A stretch of DNA of 64,000 nucleotides. It comes from Caballeronia terrestris. Lineage in GTDB: Bacteria; Pseudomonadota; Gammaproteobacteria; Burkholderiales; Burkholderiaceae. Within the stretch, counting starts at the first letter, position 1; each line of letters starts with the position of its first letter. The stretch lies in NCBI RefSeq assembly GCF_001544515.1, contig NZ_FCOL02000007.1, positions 62,001 to 126,000 on the forward strand, written 5' to 3'. Under the pieces are notes generated by a model. That model saw only the letters and a program-made list of their open reading frames with translations. It was not told the origin of the DNA and searched no databases. Positions 9,097 through 18,575 of the stretch are shown here, piece by piece. Position numbers and translations under genes: made by a program.

Positions 9097-9522
9097 GTGA
9101 AGTTTTTCACCGATTACACGAACCTTGTACTCATCGCCATCGTCCTCATCTCCGGTGGGTTGCTCCTCTGGCCGGCGATCACCCGGCGCGGGCGCGGCGG
9201 CGTTTCCGCTGCCGAAGCCACGACGCTGATCAACCGGCGCAACGCCGTGGTCGTCGACCTGCGTCCCACTGCGCAATTCGCCGCGGGTCATCTCCCGTCG
9301 GCGCGGAACCTGGAAATGAGCGAGCTCCAAGCAAAAATCGGCCAGATCGCGAAGAATAAGAGCAATCCGGTCATTCTCGTGTGCCAGACCGGACAGCAAT
9401 CGCAGAAGGCGAGCCAGGCCGTTTCCGAGGCCGGCTACAGCGAAGTCCATGTTCTGCAGGGCGGCTTGGACGCCTGGCAGAAGGCCGGCATGCCGGTCGT
9501 GAAACAAGGAGCAGTCAAGTGA
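9097..9522 (+). CDS. Membrane-anchored rhodanese-domain protein
   Basis: 141 residues with an N-terminal membrane segment (LVLIAIVLISGGLLLWPAI) and one rhodanese domain whose active-site loop CQTGQQS starts with the catalytic cysteine. Such proteins carry or transfer sulfane sulfur; the partner is unknown. GTG is the start codon. The stop overlaps the GTG start of the next gene (GTGA), so the two are translationally coupled. The linkage with glutaredoxin and secB is common in betaproteobacteria and is probably operonic. Confidence 0.88.
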   Translation: MKFFTDYTNLVLIAIVLISGGLLLWPAITRRGRGGVSAAEATTLINRRNAVVVDLRPTAQFAAGHLPSARNLEMSELQAKIGQIAKNKSNPVILVCQTGQQSQKASQAVSEAGYSEVHVLQGGLDAWQKAGMPVVKQGAVK

Positions 9523-9779
9523 AGAAAGTTGTCATGTACAGCACGCAAGTGTGTCCGTATTGCCAGATGGCCGAACGTCTTTTAAAGTCGCGCGGGGTCG
9601 AGAGCATCGAAAAGGTGCTCATCGATCGCGAGCCCGGCCGGCGTGAGGAAATGATGACGCGTACCGGCCGGCGGACGGTGCCGCAGGTGTACATCGGCGA
9701 TACACACGTCGGCGGCTACGACGATCTCTCCGCGCTCGATCGCAAGGGCGGCTTGACGCCGCTGCTCGAATCGGCCTAA
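9519..9779 (+). CDS. grxC: Glutaredoxin 3
   Basis: Dithiol glutaredoxin of 86 residues reducing disulfides with glutathione. The CPYC active site is at residues 12-15, and TVPQVYIGDTHVGGYDD is the glutathione-binding cis-Pro region. The GTG start at 9519 overlaps the stop of the rhodanese gene. It lies 93 bases before secB. Confidence 0.94.
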   Translation: MKKVVMYSTQVCPYCQMAERLLKSRGVESIEKVLIDREPGRREEMMTRTGRRTVPQVYIGDTHVGGYDDLSALDRKGGLTPLLESA

Positions 9780-9872
9780 AGCATTCTGCCGCGCAAAAAA
9801 CGCGGTGGGCGGCGCCGCAGCCCAACCAATAAAAGCGCGGCGCCGATTTCGAAATAATCAAGGGAATCCACC

Positions 9873-10340
9873 ATGTCTGACGACAACAACCAGCCGTTCT
9901 TCAACATCCAGCGCATTTACCTGAAGGATATGTCGCTCGAGCAGCCGAACTCGCCGGGCATCTTCCTCGAACAGGAAATGCCGTCGGTGGAAGTCGAAGT
10001 CGACGTGAAGGCCGAGCGCCTCGCGGAAAGCGTCTTCGAAGTGCTGGTCACGGGCACCGTCACCGCAAAGGTCACTGACAAGGTCGCGTTCCTGATCGAA
10101 GCCAAGCAAGCCGGCATTTTCGATATCCGCAACATTCCGGCCGATCAGGTCGATCCGCTCGTCGGCATTGCCTGCCCGACCATCCTGTTCCCGTACCTGC
10201 GCTCGAATATCGCGGACGCCATTACCCGCGCCGGTTTCCCGCCGATCCACCTCGCGGAAATCAACTTCCAGGCGCTCTACGAGCAACGCATCGCGCAACT
10301 TGCGGGCGCACCCGACGCCCCGAACGGCGCGACGCACTGA
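9873..10340 (+). CDS. secB: Protein-export chaperone SecB
   Basis: Cytosolic homotetrameric chaperone that keeps outer-membrane and periplasmic precursors unfolded and hands them to SecA. The 155 residues hold the family signatures [14 protein letters not shown] near the start and [14 protein letters not shown] later. A Shine-Dalgarno AAGGGA precedes the ATG. It sits between grxC and gpsA, the same order as in many proteobacteria. Confidence 0.96.
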   Translation: MSDDNNQPFFNIQRIYLKDMSLEQPNSPGIFLEQEMPSVEVEVDVKAERLAESVFEVLVTGTVTAKVTDKVAFLIEAKQAGIFDIRNIPADQVDPLVGIACPTILFPYLRSNIADAITRAGFPPIHLAEINFQALYEQRIAQLAGAPDAPNGATH

Positions 10341-10395
10341 GCGCCCTTCGCCGCCGCGCTTGCCTTAGCCAAACCCGCCGGACCCGGAGCCGAGC

Positions 10396-11394
10396 ATGAA
10401 AGTAGCTGTTCTCGGTGCCGGTGCCTGGGGCACCGCACTCGCGGGCCATCTGGCTGCGCGGCATGACGCAGTACTTTGGGCGCGCGATCGCGCGCTCGTC
10501 GAATCGCTTTCCACCTCGCACGAAAACGAGCGCTATCTGCGCGGCGTGACGCTGCCCGCGTCCTTGCGCTACGACGCGGATCTCGCGTCGGCGTTGGGCC
10601 AAGCGGCGGCGGATGATGCGTTGTGCGTCGTCGCGACGCCGGTGGCCGGCCTGCGCGCGCTCTGCCGGTCGATGCGCGATATCGGCATCGTTCCGGCGCA
10701 TATCGTGTGGCTCTGCAAGGGCTTCGAAGCCGATACCCAATGTTTGCCGAATGAAGTCGTCGCGGCCGAACTGCCGGATCACGCGAGCAACGGCACGCTG
10801 TCCGGCCCGAGCTTCGCGCGCGAAGTCGGACAGGGCTTGCCTGTTGCACTGACGGTCGCGAGCGCCTCGGCCGTGCTCGGCGAGCGTACCGTCGCCGCGT
10901 TCCACCACGGTGCAATGCGCATCTATACCGGCGATGATGTGATCGGCGTCGAAGTCGGCGGCGCGGTCAAGAACGTGCTCGCGATCGCGACGGGCATTTC
11001 CGACGGCCTCGGCCTCGGTCTCAACGCTCGCGCCGCGCTGATCACGCGCGGTCTCGCGGAAATGTCGCGGCTGGGCGTCGCGCTTGGCGGCCGCGCGGAA
11101 ACCTTTACCGGCTTGACCGGCTTGGGCGACCTGATCCTCACCGCAACGGGCGACCTGTCCCGCAATCGGACGGTCGGCGTCCAGCTTGCGAGCGGCCGCA
11201 CGCTCACCGAGATTCTCGCGGCGCTCGGCCATGTCGCGGAAGGCGTGCGCTGCGCTCGCGCCGTGCTGGCGCTCGCGGCATCGCGCAATATCGAGATGCC
11301 GATCACCCACGCGGTATGCCGCGTGCTATTCGAGGACGTCACGCCGCGCAACGCGGTGCAGGCGCTGCTCAGCCGGGACGCGAAGGCCGAATAG
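10396..11394 (+). CDS. gpsA: Glycerol-3-phosphate dehydrogenase [NAD(P)+]
   Basis: Makes sn-glycerol 3-phosphate from dihydroxyacetone phosphate for phospholipid synthesis. The 332 residues start with the Rossmann motif [16 protein letters not shown], have SGPSFAREV and the catalytic-lysine region [18 protein letters not shown]. It is the last gene of the rhodanese-grxC-secB-gpsA run. Confidence 0.96.
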   Translation: MKVAVLGAGAWGTALAGHLAARHDAVLWARDRALVESLSTSHENERYLRGVTLPASLRYDADLASALGQAAADDALCVVATPVAGLRALCRSMRDIGIVPAHIVWLCKGFEADTQCLPNEVVAAELPDHASNGTLSGPSFAREVGQGLPVALTVASASAVLGERTVAAFHHGAMRIYTGDDVIGVEVGGAVKNVLAIATGISDGLGLGLNARAALITRGLAEMSRLGVALGGRAETFTGLTGLGDLILTATGDLSRNRTVGVQLASGRTLTEILAALGHVAEGVRCARAVLALAASRNIEMPITHAVCRVLFEDVTPRNAVQALLSRDAKAE

Positions 11395-11422
11395 CGCGAG
11401 GTTGTCCCAAGGGAGATTCGCG

Positions 11423-11968
11423 ATGTTCGCTCTCGGTCATTGCACGCTGGAAGCGCAACTCGTCGATATCACGACGCTTCACGTCGACGCCATCGTCAAC
11501 GCGGCGAACAAGTCGTTGCTGGGCGGCGGCGGTGTCGATGGCGCGATTCACCGCAAAGCGGGGCGCGGATTGAAGGACGAATGCGCGACGCTCGGCGGTT
11601 GCGAAACCGGCCACGCGAAACTCACCGGCGCGTATCAATTACCTGCGAAGCACGTTATCCACGCGGTAGGGCCGCGGTGGAGCGGCGGCAAGCGCGATGA
11701 ACCTGCGCTGCTCGCAAACTGCTACCGACGGTCGCTCGAACTGGCGGACGAAGCGCGTTGCATGTCGATCGCGTTTCCCGCCATCAGTTGCGGCATCTAC
11801 CGATTCCCCGTCGACGAAGCCGTGCACATCGCCGTTAAAACCGTGATTGCCACGCTTGCCCTCACGCCGTCGATAGAACGCGTGATCTTCGCCTGCTTCC
11901 AGCAGGACATGCTCGACCGCTATAGAGAAGCGCTTTCCACTCAGGCCCCGCCCTCGAAGCCCGTCTGA
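11423..11968 (+). CDS. Macrodomain protein, O-acetyl-ADP-ribose deacetylase-like
   Basis: Single macrodomain of 181 residues. The ADP-ribose-binding elements are plain: [20 protein letters not shown] near residue 20-40 and ISCGIYRFP later. Family members remove ADP-ribose from proteins or deacetylate O-acetyl-ADP-ribose; which applies here cannot be seen. The start at 11423 follows GGGAG; the longer open frame upstream lies inside gpsA. Its last 28 bases overlap the end of trmL on the other strand. Confidence 0.9.
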   Translation: MFALGHCTLEAQLVDITTLHVDAIVNAANKSLLGGGGVDGAIHRKAGRGLKDECATLGGCETGHAKLTGAYQLPAKHVIHAVGPRWSGGKRDEPALLANCYRRSLELADEARCMSIAFPAISCGIYRFPVDEAVHIAVKTVIATLALTPSIERVIFACFQQDMLDRYREALSTQAPPSKPV

Positions 11969-12411
11969 CGCCACGCTTCGAACGTCACCACCGCCACCGT
12001 ATTCGACAGATTCAGACTCCGGTTGCCCGGCCGCATCGGCAAACGCACGCGCTGTTCGTTCGGAAAGCGGCTCAGCACCGCGTCGGCGAGACCGCGCGTT
12101 TCCGCGCCAAACACGAACCAGTCGCCGGGCTGGAACGCGTGATCGAAGAACGGCGTCGAACCGCGCGTCGTGAACGCGAACATGCGCGCCGCGTCCGGCG
12201 CTTCCTTCGCGAGGAAGGCGTCCCAGTCCGCGTGGACGTGCATCTGCGCGTACTCGTGATAGTCGAGCCCGGCGCGGCGCATTTTCGCGTCGTCGAGCGG
12301 GAAGCCGAGCGGCTCGATCAGATGCAGCCGCGCGCCCGTGTTCGCGCACAGGCGGATCACGTTGCCGGTGTTCGGCGGGATTTCGGGTTCGACCAGGACG
12401 ACGTTGAACAT
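11941..12411 (-). CDS. trmL: tRNA (cytidine(34)-2'-O)-methyltransferase
   Basis: SPOUT-fold enzyme that 2'-O-methylates the wobble base of leucine tRNAs with S-adenosylmethionine. The 156 residues open with [20 protein letters not shown] and end with the knot motifs VFGAETRGL and [19 protein letters not shown]. The 3' end overlaps the macrodomain gene tail to tail. It follows the ComF gene on the same strand with a 24-base gap. Confidence 0.95.
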   Translation of the reverse strand: MFNVVLVEPEIPPNTGNVIRLCANTGARLHLIEPLGFPLDDAKMRRAGLDYHEYAQMHVHADWDAFLAKEAPDAARMFAFTTRGSTPFFDHAFQPGDWFVFGAETRGLADAVLSRFPNEQRVRLPMRPGNRSLNLSNTVAVVTFEAWRQTGFEGGA

Positions 12412-12435
12412 GTGCAGAAAGTCAAAAGTGCTTCG

Positions 12436-13218
12436 TTAGTCTTTCGGCGTGCGCAACGCGACGAAATTCGTCACGCGGCGCGCGCCGGATTGCTTGAGCG
12501 TGCGGGCGAGAGCGTCGAGCGTGGCGCCGGAGGTCATCACGTCATCAATGATTCCAATGTGCAGCCCGCGCACGTCTTTTTGCACCTCGAACGCGTTGCC
12601 CAAGTTGCGGCGCCGCGTATCGAGATCGAGCTTCGATTGCGGCGCGGTGTGGATCGTGCGGCGCGCGAGCATCGGATCGCTTTTCACGCCGAGGCGCTTC
12701 GCCAGCGGCCTCGCGATCGCCCAAGCCTGGTTGTAGCCGCGCGAGATCAGGCGCTTCCTCGACAGTGGCACCGGCGCGATCACGTCTGGCATCGGCAAAT
12801 CGCTGTCTTCGAAGCGCGATTGAAGATGACGCGCGAACGCATTGCCGGTGCCGAGCCGCGCGCGGAACTTCAGGTCTAGCGCGAGGGTGTCGAGCGGGGC
12901 GCGATAGTCGGCGAGCGCGAGCGTCGCGTTGAACCACGGGGGTTCGTCGAGACACGCCGCGCAATGCCGCGCTGACGCATCGTCCTCGCGACGAAACGCA
13001 GGCATCGGCAACGCGCACGTCCTGCATCTTGAACGTGGCTCGTTCCAATAGGATTCGTCGCATCCTCGACACACCACGCTCTGCGACAAATTGCCACACA
13101 ACGCGCATTGACCGGGCAGCGCGACGTCGCAAAGCCGCGCGAGTGTACGCCGTGCACGCACAAAAAAGCGCGTGCCCGCGACACGAGCGAACGAAGCCGT
13201 GACGTCCATGCGAAACAC
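12436..13218 (-). CDS. ComF-family phosphoribosyltransferase-like protein
   Basis: 260 residues with a zinc-finger-like N-terminal part (CALCGN, CRGC, CRTC, CAAC) and a C-terminal type I phosphoribosyltransferase fold with the PRPP loop IGIIDDVMTSGATLDAL. Homologues (ComF, GntX) help natural transformation or single-stranded DNA processing; the biochemical role in this group is not settled. The start could be 13218 or the ATG at 13209. It diverges from the methyltransferase gene. Confidence 0.88.
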   Translation of the reverse strand: MFRMDVTASFARVAGTRFFVRARRTLARLCDVALPGQCALCGNLSQSVVCRGCDESYWNEPRSRCRTCALPMPAFRREDDASARHCAACLDEPPWFNATLALADYRAPLDTLALDLKFRARLGTGNAFARHLQSRFEDSDLPMPDVIAPVPLSRKRLISRGYNQAWAIARPLAKRLGVKSDPMLARRTIHTAPQSKLDLDTRRRNLGNAFEVQKDVRGLHIGIIDDVMTSGATLDALARTLKQSGARRVTNFVALRTPKD

Positions 13219-13312
13219 TCCATCGAATCAGGCCAAACCCGCACGGCACGGCTTTCGCGGGCTGTTTTCAAGACGACCGAGTATACTTCGCACTCTTCGC
13301 GAGCAGACCGCC

Positions 13313-14293
13313 ATGTCCCCAACATCCGCCAAATCTGGCCGACCGGCCTATGATCCGCGCCGTCTGCGCGAGATTTTCGACGCCCGCGCCGCCGCATTCG
13401 ACGACGTCTCGTTCCTGACGCGCGAGATCGCAGAGCGCATGCGCGAGCGGCTCGACTACATCAAGGTGACGCCGACGCGCGTCCTCGACGCCGCCTGCGG
13501 CATCGGCGCCGACCTGCCCGGCCTGCGCGAGCGATTCGCGGAAGCCTCTGTCCTCGGCATCGACATCTCCTCGGCGATGCTCGCGCGCGCGAACGTCGCC
13601 GAAAGCGCCGACGCACAAGCCGACGCCGGTTGGCGGCGCTTCCTTCCCGCCACGCTCAGCAAGGCTTTCGGCGCGCGCGGCCCGCAACTCGCGCAGGCCG
13701 ATTTCTCCGCGCTGCCGTTCGCGGGCGAAGCGTTCGAACTGCTCTGGTCGAACCTCGCGCTGCATTGGCATTCGCGTCCCGATCTCGTCTTTCCCGAATG
13801 GCAGCGCGTCCTCAAGGTCAACGGCCTCTTGATGTTCAGCACGTTCGGCCCGGATACGCTGCGCGAGCTGAGCCGCGCGTATCGTGCTGCGGAAGGCTCG
13901 CTTGGCATCGCGCCACGGCCGCACACGATCGATTTCGTCGACATGCACGACCTCGGCGACATGCTGGTCGAAAGCGGCTTCGAGATTCCGGTGATGGACC
14001 AGGAGGTGCTGACGATCACCTACCGCTCGCCTGAATCGCTGTTAGAGGACGTCCGCGGCTGGGGCGCGTATCCGTTCGAGCGCACGGTCGAAGCAAGCTC
14101 CATCGACGCCGAAGCCTTGCGCGGCGCGGTTTACAGAGCGCTCGAAGCCCTTCGGCGCGACGACGGCACGATCCCTTTGACCTTCGAAGTCATCTACGGC
14201 CACGCGTGGAAAGCGGTGCCGAGAATGACGGCGGAAGGGCACGGAATCGTGCGACTGGAAGATATAGGACGCGGCCCAAAGAAGAATCGGTGA
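13313..14293 (+). CDS. Class I SAM-dependent methyltransferase, BioC-like
   Basis: 326 residues with methyltransferase motif I VLDAACGIGADLPGL, motif II VLGIDISSAML, and a BioC-style region ELLWSNLALHWHSRPD. BioC methylates malonyl-ACP to begin biotin synthesis, but no bio gene is near and the protein is longer than classic BioC (about 250), so the substrate stays open. The start at 13313 is chosen because upstream in-frame codons lie in the divergent promoter region with ComF. Confidence 0.75.
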   Translation: MSPTSAKSGRPAYDPRRLREIFDARAAAFDDVSFLTREIAERMRERLDYIKVTPTRVLDAACGIGADLPGLRERFAEASVLGIDISSAMLARANVAESADAQADAGWRRFLPATLSKAFGARGPQLAQADFSALPFAGEAFELLWSNLALHWHSRPDLVFPEWQRVLKVNGLLMFSTFGPDTLRELSRAYRAAEGSLGIAPRPHTIDFVDMHDLGDMLVESGFEIPVMDQEVLTITYRSPESLLEDVRGWGAYPFERTVEASSIDAEALRGAVYRALEALRRDDGTIPLTFEVIYGHAWKAVPRMTAEGHGIVRLEDIGRGPKKNR

Positions 14294-14410
14294 CGCGGTA
14301 AAGAGGGCATCTGTTATGTCTGAAATTTGCGTCGGAAATGCGGGGAAAAACCTGCGTCAATTGGGCGCAGAGGCTTGTGGCGCTTGGCTTTGCGCTGTTC
14401 TGCCCCTTGC

Positions 14411-14439
14411 TTGTGGATGCACGGTAACGCGCCTATAAT
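14411..14439 (+). promoter_or_regulatory. Sigma70-type promoter upstream of the DUF2244/coxB region
   Basis: TTGTGG (14411-14416) and a perfect TATAAT (14434-14439) are separated by 17 bases. It lies 67 bases before the DUF2244 gene and is the nearest clear promoter to the cytochrome oxidase operon. Confidence 0.7.
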
Positions 14440-14505
14440 GCGTCAGTTTGTCGCCCGGCTGGTAACGATTTTGGTCAAAGTCCGAGCAGATCGACGGAGA
14501 CGGCG

Positions 14506-14982
14506 ATGGAACAAAGTGCCTTGCTGACGGACACCGAGCCAGTCGTGAAGGAGTGGCTCATGAAGCGAAACTGCTCCGCGTCGCCACGCCAGTTCGTGGG
14601 CTTTTTCGTCTCGCTTGCGCTGTTTTCGCTGGCTATCGCGATCCTGTTGGTCGTGAACGGTGCCTGGCTGGTGCTGCCGTTCACCGGTATCGAATTATTG
14701 GCGGTCGCCGTCGCGTTCGGAATCTACGCGCGGCACGCAGTCGACTACGAACGCATCCGGCTTTTTCAGAACCGGCTGCTGATCGAACAGATGAATGCCG
14801 AAGAATTGACGCAGTTCGAGTTCAACCCGCGCTGGGTGCGGGTCGAAACGGGCGCGGCACCGAGAGATCCGCTCACGATCGTATCGCGCGGACAGTCGGT
14901 GAAAATCGGGCTACACCTTGCACAGCATCGTCGCAAGCAGTTTGCCGCTGAGCTGCAATCGTGGCTCAGGCGCGGCGCCTGA
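14506..14982 (+). CDS. DUF2244 domain membrane protein
   Basis: 158 residues with two membrane segments in the middle (FFVSLALFSLAIAILLVV; VLPFTGIELLAVAVAFGIY) and a C-terminal cytoplasmic part with RNRLLIEQ-like and PRWVRVE motifs of DUF2244. Function unknown. Its steady position just before coxB suggests a tie to cytochrome oxidase, but that is inference. A second ATG at 14560 is a possible start. Confidence 0.8.
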   Translation: MEQSALLTDTEPVVKEWLMKRNCSASPRQFVGFFVSLALFSLAIAILLVVNGAWLVLPFTGIELLAVAVAFGIYARHAVDYERIRLFQNRLLIEQMNAEELTQFEFNPRWVRVETGAAPRDPLTIVSRGQSVKIGLHLAQHRRKQFAAELQSWLRRGA

Positions 14983-15065
14983 GGGAGGGCGGCCAAGCGC
15001 GCGGCACAAGCGACCGATGCACACGGGGGTCGAGGGTTTGAATGGAAATTTTGGGTAAGGAAGCT

Positions 15066-16676
15066 ATGAAAACAATCAAGCGAGCCCTCTCGGGTGTGCT
15101 GGCGGCAGGCGGATTGCTCGCGGCCGGTGCAGCCCTGGCGGTCACCGACGCTCCTGGCGGTCCTCGTGTCAACGAGCTCAACTTCCAGCAGCCCGCGACG
15201 AAGATCGCCGAGGAGCTCTTTGGCCTCCACACGTTCATGCTGATCATCTGCACGGTGATCTTCCTCGGCGTGTTCGGCGTCATGTTCTATTCAATGTTCG
15301 TCCACCGGAAGTCGCGCGGCCACAAGGCGGCGAATTTCCACGAAAGCACCACCGTCGAAATCATCTGGACGATCGCGCCGTTCGTGATCGTCGTGCTGAT
15401 GGCGTTGCCGGCCACGAAGGCCGTCGTCGCGATGAAGGACACCACCAACGCCGATCTCACCGTCAAGGTCACCGGCTATCAGTGGAAGTGGGCCTATGAC
15501 TACGTGAAGGGTCCAGGCGAAGGCATCAACTTCTACTCCACGCTCTCCACGCCGCGCAGCGAAACGAACGGCCAGACGCCGATCTCGAATCTCTATCTGC
15601 AGGAAGTCGACAACCCGCTCGTGGTTCCCGTCGACAAGAAGATCCGCATCATCACCACCGCGAACGACGTCGTGCACTCGTGGTACGTGCCCGCGTTCGG
15701 CGTGAAGCAGGACGCGATTCCCGGCTTCGTGCGCGATACGTGGTTCAAGGCCGAGAAGGTCGGCACGTTCCGCGGCTTCTGTACTGAGCTCTGCGGCAAG
15801 GAGCATGCGTACATGCCGGTGGTCGTCGAAGTCCTCTCCGCCGACGACTACGCGAAATGGGTCGACAACCAGAAGAAGAAGCTGGCCGCGGCATCGGACG
15901 ATCCGAACAAGACGTACACGATGGACGAACTGAAGGCGCGCGGCGAGAAGGTCTACGCGTCGAACTGCGCGGTCTGCCACCAGCCGAACGGCAAGGGCGC
16001 GGGCGCGTTCCCGGCGCTCGACGGCAGCAAGATCGCCAATGGTCCGATCGCCGAGCACGTCAACATCGTGCTGCACGGCAAGGGCGCGATGCCGCCGTGG
16101 GCCACGGCGCTGAACGACGTCGAAATCGCGTCGGTCGTCACGTTCGAACGCAATTCGTGGGGCAACAAGACTGCCGATCTCCTGCAGCCGAAGCAGGTCG
16201 CCGATGCCCGCAACGGCAAGATGCCGGCAGGCGGCGATCATCTCGCGGCAGCGGCTCCGGCGGCTGAAGCGTCGGCAGCACCGGCGGCTCAAGCAGCAAG
16301 CGCAGCACCGGCGGCACCTGCTGCACCCGCCGCTTCGGGCGCGGACGCTGCGCAAGCTGGCGGACTACCGGCAAGCATCTATTTCGAAACGGGCAAGAGC
16401 ACGCTGCCGGCCGATGCAACTGCGGCCGTCGAAGCGGCCGCCGCTTATGCGAAGGCCCATCCGGACGCGAAGCTCGCGCTGTCGGGTTTCACCGACGCCA
16501 CCGGTTCCGCCGACAAGAACGCCGAACTCGCCAAGAATCGCGCGCAAGCCGTGCGCGATGCGCTGAAGGCAGCGGGCGTCGCCGAAGATCGCATCGTTTT
16601 GAAAAAGCCGGAAACCATTACGGGCGGCGCGGATGCGAAAGAAGCCCGTCGCGTAGAGATCAGTCCGGCTGCTTGA
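15066..16676 (+). CDS. coxB: Cytochrome c oxidase subunit II with cytochrome c and OmpA-like domains
   Basis: Electron-entry subunit of the aa3 oxidase, 536 residues. In order: signal peptide, two membrane segments (about 50-115), the cupredoxin CuA domain with C239, C243, H247 and M250 in CTELCGKEHAYM, a cytochrome c domain with CAVCH at 301-305, an Ala/Pro linker at about 395-430, and an OmpA-like domain from about 436 to the end (YFETGKSTLPADA, GFTDATGSADKN). Most subunit II proteins stop after the CuA or heme domain. Start at 15066 follows AAGGAAG; ATG at 15042 is less likely. First structural gene of the oxidase operon. Confidence 0.94.
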   Translation: MKTIKRALSGVLAAGGLLAAGAALAVTDAPGGPRVNELNFQQPATKIAEELFGLHTFMLIICTVIFLGVFGVMFYSMFVHRKSRGHKAANFHESTTVEIIWTIAPFVIVVLMALPATKAVVAMKDTTNADLTVKVTGYQWKWAYDYVKGPGEGINFYSTLSTPRSETNGQTPISNLYLQEVDNPLVVPVDKKIRIITTANDVVHSWYVPAFGVKQDAIPGFVRDTWFKAEKVGTFRGFCTELCGKEHAYMPVVVEVLSADDYAKWVDNQKKKLAAASDDPNKTYTMDELKARGEKVYASNCAVCHQPNGKGAGAFPALDGSKIANGPIAEHVNIVLHGKGAMPPWATALNDVEIASVVTFERNSWGNKTADLLQPKQVADARNGKMPAGGDHLAAAAPAAEASAAPAAQAASAAPAAPAAPAASGADAAQAGGLPASIYFETGKSTLPADATAAVEAAAAYAKAHPDAKLALSGFTDATGSADKNAELAKNRAQAVRDALKAAGVAEDRIVLKKPETITGGADAKEARRVEISPAA

Positions 16677-16743
16677 CGTGTCGCGTCCGTCCGGGAAGGG
16701 CGGGCCGCACCAAGTGCCGCAGCATTCGCTTTAGGAGATTGTC

Positions 16744-18357
16744 ATGTCTAGCATCGGACACGATGTAGCCGCGGGTCACGACCACGCGCACGACGACCAC
16801 GCGCACGCAACACCGCATGGTTGGCGCCGGTGGCTATTCGCCACCAACCACAAGGACATCGGTACGCTGTACCTGCTGTTCTCGTTCATCATGTTCCTCT
16901 CCGGGGGCGTGATGGCGCTGATGATCCGCGCCGAGCTTTTCGAGCCCGGTCTGCAGATCATGCGTCCCGAGTTCTTCAACCAGTTGACCACGATGCACGG
17001 CCTGATCATGGTGTTCGGTGCGATCATGCCGGCGTTCGTCGGCTTCGCGAACTGGATGATCCCGCTGCAGATCGGCGCGTCGGACATGGCCTTTGCGCGG
17101 ATGAACAACTTCAGCTTCTGGCTGCTGCCGGCCGCGGCCGTGCTGCTGGTCGGTTCGTTCTTCGCACCGGGCGGCGCGACCGCCGCCGGCTGGACGCTGT
17201 ACGCACCGCTCTCCACGCAGATGGGCCCGGGCATGGACTTCGCGATTTTCGCGGTCCACATCATGGGCGCGTCGTCGATCATGGGCGGCATCAACATCGT
17301 CGTGACGATCCTGAACATGCGCGCGCCCGGCATGACGCTCATGAAGATGCCGATGTTCGCGTGGACGTGGCTGATCACGGCGTACCTGCTGATCGCGGTG
17401 ATGCCGGTTCTCGCGGGCGCCATCACGATGGTGCTGTTCGACCGCCACTTCGGCACGTCGTTCTTCAACGCGGCGGGCGGCGGCGATCCGGTGATGTACC
17501 AGCACATCTTCTGGTTCTTCGGTCACCCCGAGGTGTACATCATGATCTTGCCGGCGTTCGGGATCGTCTCGCAGGTGATTCCGGCGTTCGCGCGCAAGCC
17601 GCTGTTCGGCTATAGCTCGATGGTGTACGCCACCGCATCGATCGCGATCCTCTCGTTCATGGTCTGGGCGCACCACATGTTCGCGACCGGCATGCCGGTG
17701 ACGGGCCAGCTCTTCTTCATGTACGCGACGATGCTGATCGCCGTTCCTACGGGCGTGAAGGTGTTCAACTGGGTCGCAACGATGTGGCGCGGTTCGCTCT
17801 CGTTCGAAACGCCGATGATCTTCGCGATCGGCTTCCTGTTCGTGTTCACGATGGGCGGCTTCACCGGCCTGATCCTCTCGATGGCGCCGCTCGACATCCA
17901 GATGCACGGTACCTATTACGTGGTGGCGCACTTCCACTACGTGCTCGTGGCGGGGTCGCTCTTCGCGCTGTTCTCGGGCTGGTACTACTGGGCGCCGAAG
18001 TGGACGGGCTGGATGTACAACGAAACGCGCGGGAAGATTCACTTCTGGGCGTCGATGATCTTCTTCAACATCACGTTCTTCCCGATGCACTTTCTGGGTC
18101 TCGCGGGCATGCCGCGCCGCTATGCTGACTACCCGGCGCAGTTCACCGACTTCAACCAGGTCGCGACGATCGGCGCGTTCGGTTTTGGTCTCGCGCAGGT
18201 GTACTTCCTGTTCGCGGTCGCGCTGCCGGCGTACCGTGGCGGCGGCGAGCTCGAAAAAGCCGGCGACAAGCCGTGGGATGGCGCGGAAGGCCTTGAATGG
18301 ACCGTGCCGAGTCCGGCGCCGTTCCATACGTTCGAAAATCCGCCGACCGTCGAGTAA
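16744..18357 (+). CDS. ctaD: Cytochrome c oxidase subunit I
   Basis: Catalytic heme-copper subunit with about 12 membrane segments, 537 residues. It carries the CuB/heme motifs GHPEVYIMILPAFG and VWAHHMFATGMPV, and the heme a/a3 ligand region HFHYVLVAGS. An N-terminal histidine/aspartate-rich stretch (HDHAHDDHAHA) could bind metal. GGAG precedes the ATG. Follows coxB by 67 bases. Confidence 0.97.
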   Translation: MSSIGHDVAAGHDHAHDDHAHATPHGWRRWLFATNHKDIGTLYLLFSFIMFLSGGVMALMIRAELFEPGLQIMRPEFFNQLTTMHGLIMVFGAIMPAFVGFANWMIPLQIGASDMAFARMNNFSFWLLPAAAVLLVGSFFAPGGATAAGWTLYAPLSTQMGPGMDFAIFAVHIMGASSIMGGINIVVTILNMRAPGMTLMKMPMFAWTWLITAYLLIAVMPVLAGAITMVLFDRHFGTSFFNAAGGGDPVMYQHIFWFFGHPEVYIMILPAFGIVSQVIPAFARKPLFGYSSMVYATASIAILSFMVWAHHMFATGMPVTGQLFFMYATMLIAVPTGVKVFNWVATMWRGSLSFETPMIFAIGFLFVFTMGGFTGLILSMAPLDIQMHGTYYVVAHFHYVLVAGSLFALFSGWYYWAPKWTGWMYNETRGKIHFWASMIFFNITFFPMHFLGLAGMPRRYADYPAQFTDFNQVATIGAFGFGLAQVYFLFAVALPAYRGGGELEKAGDKPWDGAEGLEWTVPSPAPFHTFENPPTVE

Positions 18358-18434
18358 GTTCAAGACAGTTGCAGTGCTGCGGGGCTCAGCCGGAGCCTTG
18401 CAGGCAACACCTAACGGAAGCAGAAGTTCGAAGC

Positions 18435-18575
18435 ATGACGCGCAATCCACAAGAAAGACGTTCGCCGGAGCAGATTCGCGCGGGCAACAAGCGGCTCGGC
18501 CTGATCCTGCTCGGCATCGTCGCCGTCTTTTTTGCGGCGGCCGTCGTGAATCAGTACCTGGCGTCAAGAGGATGA
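18435..18575 (+). CDS. Small cytochrome oxidase assembly protein, 46 residues
   Basis: A single membrane segment (LGLILLGIVAVFFAAAVVNQ) after a charged N-terminus rich in Arg and Gln. Its position between ctaD and ctaG and an ATGA overlap with the ctaG start support it as real and translationally coupled. Similar tiny proteins are annotated as cytochrome oxidase small assembly proteins in Burkholderiales; no biochemical role can be read from the sequence. Confidence 0.8.
   Translation: MTRNPQERRSPEQIRAGNKRLGLILLGIVAVFFAAAVVNQYLASRG

Noticed and set aside
16240..16370. Repetitive GCGGCA-type tract
   Set aside because: It encodes the Ala/Pro linker of coxB and is explained by codon bias, not by a DNA repeat element.
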